The notes under the pieces were generated by a model. That model was not told where the DNA came from. It made no database searches and was given only the letters and a program-made list of their open reading frames with translations. Shown here piece by piece: positions 56,198 to 64,000 of a stretch of DNA of 64,000 bases. Origin of the DNA: Multifurca ochricompacta (Eukaryota > Basidiomycota > Agaricomycetes > Russulales > Russulaceae); NCBI GenBank assembly GCA_022496185.1, contig WTXG01000135.1, positions 36,818-100,817 of the forward strand, written 5' to 3'. Both the position numbers and the translations under genes were made by a program. How positions within the stretch are numbered: the stretch's first letter is position 1; every line of letters begins with the position of its first letter.

Positions 56198-58292
56198 ATG
56201 TCGATCATTCTATCACTACCCGAAGAGCTCATCATTGAGATTATGATGAAGGGCGACCACAGAATAGTCTTGACCTGCCAGAGGGTGAGTAAATTCCATT
56301 CAGCTGGCGGCGGGTTCTAGCTTATTGTTTTTTTACACAACACTTTCACGTGCTGCACGCCCCCCCATCGGTATAGGTTTGCCGCGCGCTTAATGCCATA
56401 ATCAGGGATTCTTTAGCTTTGCAGTATTTAATCTGCCTCGCCGCTTGCGGAATGCAAGACGGTCTCTTTACAGTCGTCTGTAAGAGAACAGCAGAGCGAC
56501 TCGAGAAGTTACGCGAGTATGAAGCCGCATGGAGAGAGTTGCGTGGTCCGATGGCGGAATTATCACGCACAGGGCCGCCCGCAATTTCCCCACCGCCATC
56601 TCCGGAGGCGTGCTCGCATTTCTGAACCAATCCGATGGCAGTTCGGGTGACCCGGAATTTGGCGACCAGCTTTTTCTTTTGCGCATCCCGTCGAAACTAG
56701 GGGAATACCTGGGGGAAACTGGGAATTGAATGGCCTCGGTGAAATGTCCAATGTCTGTATAGACTCTGCACAGGACCTTCTTCTCTTTCAGAGGTGCGTA
56801 AAATCTCGGTTTTTGTCTGGTTGGGATGATTTTATCACGAATGGGTTTTTCAATCAGGGCTTGCAACCTCCACGTGCGAGCATTATCGTCTGGCAAGGTC
56901 CACCCTTTGGTACATCACTCCGGCACTTTCAATTTGTGTATGGGTTCATCAGATGTACTTGGCGAGACACCGGTTATTTGCTGTGAACATGTGGCAGCTC
57001 TTGTACACGAACATGGTTTCTCTCAGGCCACGTTGACCATAAAGGGGACTATCATGGTCTGGAACTGGAGAACGGGAAACCAAATAGCGATTATCGTAGG
57101 CTCCTTTCCTCGTCCGTTATTATACCTACCCAAGTAGCGACGAAGTTTTTTTTATTTTTTTATTTAGCGACCGTCATTTGCACGTATAGGGCGCGATATC
57201 GCCTTCCTCGATGAGACGCACCTTTTGATACCAGCATCAGAGATAGACTCGGCGCTCCAACCGGGGCAGAACTACGAGCTCATGCTCCTCCTATACGACT
57301 TTGAACCCTCGGCACCGTTTTCGTAAACCAAGTCGCCACGATTCCTTACTGCTTCCGCATCACTCTACCTGTGCGAACGGGCTTCACCACCTTCCGTCAA
57401 GCGCGCATCAGCGCCAATACGGCCTCGTTTTCCTCACCCGTTCCCTCCTCACCACAGGGATACTTTCATGCGGATCCGAGGGATCGGATCATCACGTTGG
57501 AAGTGACGGAATAACTGGATGCAAGGCATTGAAGAAACGGCGGAATTGTATGCTCCCGTGCGCACTTTCCTCAATTACATAGCCTCCCACCCTCCCTCCG
57601 GAAAATCGACATCCGCGCGAGGTCCCGTAGATGTGCCATGGGGGAATTGGGGTCCCTATGGTGCGCATCTCGTGCGCGCCGCGGATCAACCGTACATTAT
57701 TCGACGTCCCGTGCGTGCGGCATGCGAGTCCTCAGTGCGTCTTCGGGTAAGGAATCGGTCGTTCGTGACCGATTTCATCCTGGTCGAGTCGCGCGCAGTA
57801 GTAGTAGTAGTGGTTGTGGTGGCGATGATGATGAAGCCGGCCCGGTGGACCGACCCCCCAACGCCAACCCGAGTCCGAGTCAGGGTCCGAGTCGGGGAGC
57901 ACGCCCACGCGGACTGAGCACCTTCTCAGAGATTCAACTGAACGCTCGCCTGGAGCAGCAGCGGCAGCGGCAACCCCGCGCACGTCTACCGTTGGTATGT
58001 GTTACGAAGGAGGTGCCTTTGCCGAGAGAGTTACAATGCGCTTCGGAGAGCCCGTGGACGATGTTGTGCGAGGATGCGTTACTGGCGTTTGAGGTGAGCT
58101 CTAAATCATTCTTCCTCTCCCCCCCCCTCTTCATCTCTCTCCCTTCTCTCTTTTTTTCTCTTTTCAATTCGGCGGACATGTTACTGACCGGCGGAGCGGG
58201 TACTTGATTTGACCCGTTTATATTTTATTTTTTATTTAAAGTATGTCCCGGACGGGTTTGAAATCAGCAGAGTGTTTGCATACACATTCTAA
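56198..58292 (+). pseudogene. F-box-like gene F2 (several frame breaks)
   Basis: Exon 1 56198-56284 (SLPEELIIEIMMKGDHRIVLTCQR), exon 2 56377-56793 (VCRALNAIIRDSLALQYLI), exon 3 56858-57095 (IMVWNWRTGNQIA), exon 4 from 57190 (DIAFLDETHLLIP) and a last exon ending near 58292 (SRVFAYTF). Same architecture as F1 and F3. Net one-base losses lie near 56533 (LAW motif), 56698 (LRGI motif), 57189, 57315 and 57512. Their number makes it either a pseudogene or a badly resolved sequence. FHPGRVAR and EVPLPRELQ blocks near the C-terminus are family hallmarks. Confidence 0.7.
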
Positions 58293-59781
58293 TAGGATGG
58301 GAGGATTGGAGGAGATTTCTGTTGGCCGCGACGGATATTACAGGACACGAGGTGCGCGCGGGTAACCTGACTCGACCTCTAATTTGTCTCCAGAGAGCAA
58401 GAACCGTAAATCGTCATTTAAAGAACTTGATCGCGTTTCAAAGTAGATTGGAGTCTTTTATATGAATATATCTTAGCTTTATTTGTTTGTTTCATAAATC
58501 TGGGGCCGGACTACTCGCTCCACTTTGACTTTGGCACTTCCCACCCGTCGTCGCATTGGAGGAGGGTGTGCAACGTTTTTTTATTTTTTGGTCAACTTAC
58601 ATTGCCCCATCAACCCTATGTAAGATGGGATGGATGATTGCTGATGATGATGTATCGATGATGTATCGAGTATGTAACTTGTTGGATATCAGGTCAGGTC
58701 CGGAAAAACTACGCGCCGGCTGTAATGTAAGCTAAGCTAAGCTAAGCTAAGGAGAGTGAGTGAAAAGAAACAGGTCACGTGAGGGTAATGCTACCAGGTA
58801 TGGGTATGCGGATACAGTATCGGTATCGGTATACGTATACGACCGATGAGCCGAATGAGGCAAGGGCAAGGCAACAAATGAGAAAAATGACGGATCGGCG
58901 TTCGGCGGCGGATAATCTAATCCAAATCTGGAAGAAAAGAAAAGAGAAGAAGAGAACAATAGTCCAAGAGTCCAGAGTTCCCAGTTCCCCCCCCAGTTTC
59001 CGGTTCTCGGTCTCGGTGCCTCGGAGGAGCCGTTTCATCGTTCCTCTCCCTCCCCCCTACCATCCTCCTTCCTCCTCCTCTCCCCGTCGTTCCCGCCCGC
59101 CCGTTGTCTCCATGTTTCGGTTTCAAAAATTCTTGTTGAGTTTTTTTTAGTTCATCTTCATCTTGCTCTGCCCCACGCTAAGAACAATGTTTAATGCACA
59201 GATTAAGACAACCTTGTACTCTATTCAAAGTTACACATCTCGCCCCTCTCCCCAAAATAAAGTAATATTTTAATAATATAATTATTGCTGCCGTTCAGGG
59301 TGAATGTAGGCGTTGCACGCGCGGCCCGCTCCAACAACCACCTAAAGCTAAGGGAAAAAGGAAATTGAAATGGCACAATGACATGACCGTTGACTCAGAC
59401 TCAGACGACGGCGGAAAATTTAAAAAAAAAAAAAAGTCCAGTCCAAGTAGAAGGAGCGCTCGGAGAGGAATAGCGCCCCCGCTGTCGAGGGGTGGGGAAA
59501 GAAGGAAAAGAGGGGAGGAGGGTGGTGGGTGGTTGGTGGTGGTGGTGGTGTTATGTTGAATTGGAGAGAAATCCGCAATATATTAAACTACTAGTCTGCT
59601 GTCGTCTAACCCTCTCTTTTCATTCATCCCCTTTCCCCTGCCTACAACTCCCCCTTCCTCCCCCCCCTCCCTTTTTTGGTTTATATTCATCACAAAGGTG
59701 GTTTCTTTTTGTCTTTGAAAAGAAAATAAAAAAAATAAGGGGGGAGGGAGATAAACCCAAAAAAAGGAAAGTCAACGTCCG
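58293..59781. other. Intergenic between F2 and F3
   Basis: No gene seen. Contains (GCTAA)n at about 58728-58751, pyrimidine-rich runs and A/T homopolymers. Short ORFs are low-complexity. Confidence 0.55.
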
Positions 59782-62183
59782 ATGTTCGGTTCGCTCAACT
59801 TCTTGCGTAAAGCTCGTTCGGCGCAAGACCTCACTACAAACGCTCACCGCAGGCTGAGAACGGTCATGTCAGAATTTTTTTCGGACTCCTCGACGACGAA
59901 CGGTGAGAAGAAACGGCCACCCAGCGATGTCGGTATATTTTCCCGGCTCCCCGAGGAACTCCATATTGCCATTCTTCGGTGCCTTGACGCCCATCAATCT
60001 CCATATGCAATCAAGTAACGTATTCTTTCTTTTCCCCCTCCCTCCACCATCCATCATCTCTCTTTTTTAAAAAAGAAAAGGAACAACACTCTTTTCTTTT
60101 CTTTTCTTTCTTGTCTTTTTTTTGGTTGTTATTCCCGTTCTAATCATGAAACTTTACTTTAACAGACATGTCGCGGCTTGCGACGCGCCATTGCCAACAG
60201 CATGTTGTTGCAATACGAACTCGCCCTATTCTACTGTGGAATGCGTGACGGTCCAAGGAAGGACCCAGATCACAAAGCTCAACTCGGTCGACTACTCACC
60301 CACGACGCGGCTTGGAGACAGCTTGCGTGGACGAACGTGATGTCCTTGGAACACCTCGCTGGGGCTTTTCACCCAGCCGCCATTTCGGGTAGTACAGTGG
60401 CGTTCATCCCATTCGGTCCTGGACCCGTGAGCGGCTTCAAGTTGCTCATCCAACAATTTCCTTCCGCGCTTCGTGGGACCGAAATCCGACATTGGGAGCT
60501 CCAATTTCAGCTCATGTCCGTGCACGATACCTTGATGGATTCATCTCAGGATTTGCTCATCCTCCTCGAGTGTGACCCCCTGTGCGTTTTGCCAAGCCAA
60601 CTTATTTTCGCTGAAACCCCCCCCTACACACATCCCTCCCTTTTCCCCACCGCACACGATGTTCTTTTTTATCTTTTTACTTACGAGTTATTTTAACTAG
60701 TAGATCGGGTTACACCACGAATTACCATATATATAGCCTGACCACCGGCCGGCCCCATCCACTTGCCGCGAACCAAGGGAATCTTGAAGTTCCAGATGGA
60801 AGGACGATAAGTATCTCTGCTTCCGGTGTCTGTGGGGATTACATAGGTGCTACGGCGTATAATCCATCGGACAAATCCACGCACCTCGTTCTGCGGAATT
60901 GGAAGACAGGCGCGGTGAAGGTGGATGCGGTAGTGTTATTTTTTGACACACCCCCCCCCCTCCTTTTCCGAATGTTCATAATCACACCTCACCATACCAG
61001 CCTCTCCCAACACCTCCATTGGGCATCCGACCGACCTTTAGCTTCCTCGACCGACATCACATCCTCGTCGGATTTCTCTGGGCGAGCGAATCGCAACCCA
61101 AGGATCTACTCGTGTGCGCTATAGACGAGCAACATCTCTCCAACTTCAACACCGAGAACGGCACGACGATCGCCGAGAGCGTACCCACCTATATCTTCAG
61201 TATTCCCAAGACGCTCAAGCGAAGGGACTTTTGGGAGATTCATACGCATCGAAATTCGATACCTCTTCGTCCAGAGAACCCTCCACTCGAGGATACTTCG
61301 ACAATGATCCAGAGGATCAACTCGTAGTGATCGAGATGGCAAGTCGGAAGTATGGTCATTCGGAGAAGCTGGATCCGGCTATGAGTCTTTGTATCCCAAC
61401 TCGCGCGATGTTACGACGCATAGCAGCGACGAAGGCGATGACCTCTTCACACAACAAAACTAATCATCATCATCACCACCATCTTCTTCATCTTCATCAT
61501 CACCACCATCATCATCTCCTCCTTCCCAACCATAATCATCAGCATAGTATCCCACCTCCATTTGTCTTTTCTTGGGAATCATGGGGTGAAGGTCGCGCCT
61601 TACTCTCCAAACGTCTAGATCGAGAACGTCGTCTACCGATGCTCTCACGCGCGTGTGGCCTCCGTCACGTGGCTCGCAAACCGATCGTTTACGAAAATGG
61701 CAAAGCAGCAGCAGTCTTTCGAGTTTGGGATTTTCATCCTGGTCGAGCGGCACGCACCATAACCAATACTACCGCCACTGCCGCCATTGCTACTACTAGT
61801 ACTTGTAGCGGCGGTATCAGTCATCATCATCATCATCATCATCATCATAATGGTAATGGTAATGGTAACGGTTCGGCAATAGCAACGGCAACAGCAACAG
61901 CGGTGGCAGTGGCGGCGGTAGATGGAGGTGGTAATCTGATCGGTCATGAAGAGGCGATCCTACCAGCTCATGTGGTGATCGAGGTACCGTTACCGAGGAA
62001 TTACAGACTGTCGATCCTGTCTTGATCTCAACTTCGTTGTGCCAAGACGCGTTGATCATTTTCGAGGTGAGTTAGTTCGTTATCACACAAAAATATATAT
62101 ATTCAAAAAAGTTTTTTTTTTTTTTACAGCGTTTGAGCACGAATAGTGGTGGTCTTAGGAGCATTTTTGTATGTTCTTTCTAA
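59782..62183 (+). pseudogene. F-box-like gene F3 with polyhistidine tracts (frame breaks)
   Basis: Exon 1 59782-60014 (FSRLPEELHIAILRCLDAHQ), exon 2 60166-60581 (SMLLQYELALFYCGM; LAWTNV intact here; SALRGTEIRHWELQF), exon 3 60701-60929 (LRNWKTGAV), exon 4 from 61001 to 62066, last exon 62130-62183. The start could also be the ATG at 59869. Exon 4 shifts frame near 61280 (to RGYFDNDPEDQLVVIEM) and near 61995 (before LQTVDPVLIST). It carries His-rich (CAT)n insertions at 61462-61530 and 61821-61848 in the frame that holds VFRVWDFHPGRAAR. A phase mismatch at intron 1 again fits one lost base. Function as for F1. Confidence 0.7.
61462..61848. repeat. (CAT)n trinucleotide tracts inside F3
   Basis: Two tracts, 61462-61530 and 61821-61848, translated as polyhistidine in the F3 reading frame. 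GGTAAT/GCAACA-type runs follow the second. Trinucleotide length keeps the frame. Confidence 0.85.
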
Positions 62184-62957
62184 CGCCCTCCTTCTCTTCG
62201 GGAGGGGGGGGTTGGGTGTACTTTTTTTGATTTTTGATTTTGGTTGGTTTGTCGTCGTAGTACTGTCCCTTGCTTTGTCCTTTGTCCCCCCCCCCCCTTT
62301 TTTTTTTTCACCTTGCTCTTGCCTTGCCTTGCTTGCCCCTTACATAGTCATTCTTCGTGTTGTTCCTCATACATACATACAATACATACATATACCATCA
62401 ATCAACCAACCAACAACCAACCAATCAATCATTTCATTCATATTTTCTCTACATATATCTCTCTAACTCTTTCACTGCACTCTTCCATATCCCCCCCATC
62501 TCAAATGCACATACTCTCCTCTCTCTTTCTCTCTCTCTGTCTTTTCTCTTTTGTTTCCTTCTCTACATTTCATTTAGATCAACAATACATTAATCATATC
62601 CATGCAAAAACAAAAAAAAAAGAGAGAAACATTAGTAGTAGTAGTAGATTTGTTGTTGGCAGCTTTTTTTTTTTTTGAAAAAAAAGGCGGGGGCAAAATA
62701 TCAAAAATTTAAATTGACACACACATAAATCAGGACAAAGCAGATAAGGAACATACAAACGTACGTCAACAAGGGGAGGGGGAGGGGTGCAAAGTAAAAA
62801 AAAAAGTGTTTTTTTTTCTATCGGCGAGAGAGAGAAAGGTGTCCAATAAAAAACAAACAATAAATGCATAAGCATAATGCAAAAAAAAAAAAGATTGGAA
62901 AAATGAAATAAAAAAATAAAAAAAAGGAACTCTGGGCGCATATACGCCATTACACTC
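62184..62957. other. Intergenic, F3 to CaMK (convergent)
   Basis: Low-complexity T-, C- and CT-rich DNA with A runs. A minus-strand frame stays open from the kinase to 62594 but is low-complexity and probably beyond the true stop. Confidence 0.55.
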
Positions 62958-63977
62958 TCATGTCTTGAGTTGTTGCATGCGCCGCCATAAATTCCCAAAT
63001 ATACCAACCGCATCGCAAGGAGTAGTAGTAGTGCTGCTGCTGCTTCTGAATCAGCATTTACTGCTACTGCACTGGCATCCCTCCTCCCACTACCACCAAG
63101 GTCAAAGGAGCCAGGAATGCGTAGTTCTACTTGACCTTCCTCGTCATCATGATAATGATGTACCGCCAGAGCTGGCGATTGCGCTTGTGGTTGTGGTTGT
63201 TTCAACGTAGTACCGGGCTCGATCACCACAACCGGTACGTCCACCCCTTCTTCTCCTTTACCCCCTTGATTATCATCATCATCATCCTCTTCTCCTTCAC
63301 CTTCCTGACGTTCCGCCTTGAGGAATTGGGACGTAGTTGTTGTCGTCCCTTCCCGCTGCTGCTGCTGCTGCTGCCTAAGAATGTCCAGAAATGGTACCTG
63401 TAATCGATTATGGGAAGGAGAAGGAGGTGGAGGTGGTGACCATCCGCCATCGCCGTCGCCGTCCAATTTCGATTTCAAATTCGAATTAGAGGTAAGCCAA
63501 CCGCCGCCCTCGTCGTCTTCATCTTCTTCATCGTCATCGCTACTACTCTCCGGTCTATCACCTCTACTCCTACTCCTGGTGGAAAAGCGTGAGAGGACGC
63601 GGGCAGCTCTGATAGCGTGGCGCCAGCGCGCACGAGGGTCAAAGTTCTCGCGGAGACCGGAAAGGTCGTGTCCGGTAGAGGAGCATAAGTGGTGAGCCAT
63701 GTGAGCTGAAGCTTGTTCTGCCGTGAGGCGACATGTAGGATCTGGATTTAGCAAAGCGCGGATGAAAACTTTCGCTGACGAGTTTAGAATATGAGATATG
63801 AGGGGGGGGGGGAAAAAGGGCGAGGGGTGGGACGAGTTACCTTCATCAGATACGTTCTTCCAATATCGGTCGTGAAAGATAATGGTGGTCTTTGCTTCTG
63901 TGGTTTGTCGGACGAGTTCTTTCAAATCATCTGACCGAAAGGGTGAATATCCACAAAGGAGTACGTAAGTAATGATG
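62958..63977 (-). CDS. Ca2+/calmodulin-dependent protein kinase, C-terminal part
   Basis: The 5' exons lie beyond the right edge. Exon 63977-63841 gives YVLLCGYSPF and KELVRQTTEAKTTIIFHDRYW (kinase subdomains IX-X). A 66-bp intron (63840-63775) follows; then AKVFIRALLNPDPTCRLTAEQA (subdomain XI). Next comes the autoinhibitory/calmodulin-binding stretch (FDPRARWRHAIRAARVLSRF), then a long acidic, poly-Gln and Pro-rich tail. The usual HPWL after the RLTAEQA block is altered to HMAH, explicable by lost C residues. The best C-terminus (GIFGNLWRRMQQLK, stop at 62958-62960) is in the adjacent frame, so one shift near 63030 is assumed. CMK-type kinases transmit Ca2+ signals in fungi. Confidence 0.75.
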
Positions 63978-64000
63978 CTATACTCCCAAAAAAAAAACAG

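Noticed and set aside
62594..62957. C-terminal 120 residues of the long kinase ORF
   Set aside because: Low-complexity, hydrophobic run through T/A-rich DNA; a better family-like C-terminus with a stop at 62958 exists in the next frame.

Overview
The window reads as nuclear DNA of a filamentous basidiomycete, probably an Agaricomycete. The evidence is host genes with many 50-90 bp GT..AG introns, an MRH4-type mitochondrial helicase, a CaMK, a family of F-box-like genes, and Ty1/copia, chromodomain Ty3/gypsy and Tc1-like elements. A Rhizoctonia-like fungus is a guess from the style of the F-box genes and retroelements, not a demonstrated identity.

The window has two halves. Bases 1-39,703 are almost entirely a nested retrotransposon cluster. 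At its base is an old gypsy-type gag-protease gene on the minus strand (G0), running from a 5' LTR near 30,236 to 3,808. It has been split by at least five insertions: a gypsy chromovirus (G1, 13,840-28,788), a solo LTR (13,164-13,754), a complete copia element (C2, 6,331-12,886), another solo LTR (5,485-5,831) and a second copia element (C1, 3,807 leftwards off the window). G1 is itself split by a closely related, younger chromovirus (G2, 19,854-27,322). C1 carries a 1.6 kb near-perfect palindromic Tc1-like element in its leader. Right of G0 lies a second nest: a solo LTR hit by a Tc1-like element that was hit by two more solo LTRs, and a further solo LTR hit by copia C3 (33,089-38,641). Most of these units are bounded by exact 5-bp (LTR) or TA (Tc1) target duplications that I matched by eye, so the order of events can be read.

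Bases 39,704-64,000 are gene territory: an intron-containing tRNA-Gly(GCC), an MRH4-like DEAD-box helicase with a mitochondrial leader, three tandem aldehyde dehydrogenase genes sharing a seven-exon structure with a 14-nt microexon, three paralogous F-box-like genes (two divergent, one downstream), and the 3' part of a Ca2+/calmodulin-dependent kinase at the right edge.

Most notable observations: both chromoviruses carry a third ORF after pol encoding a ~397-aa protein with four zinc-knuckle-like motifs. They have an 11-nt self-priming PBS/R complementarity like Tf1. The copia elements carry a PBS matching the initiator-tRNA-Met anticodon arm. All LTR-LTR substitutions seen in G1 and C3 are CpG transitions. 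Nearly all reading-frame breaks in elements and in several host genes are net single-base deletions, which raises the question of assembly error versus real decay.
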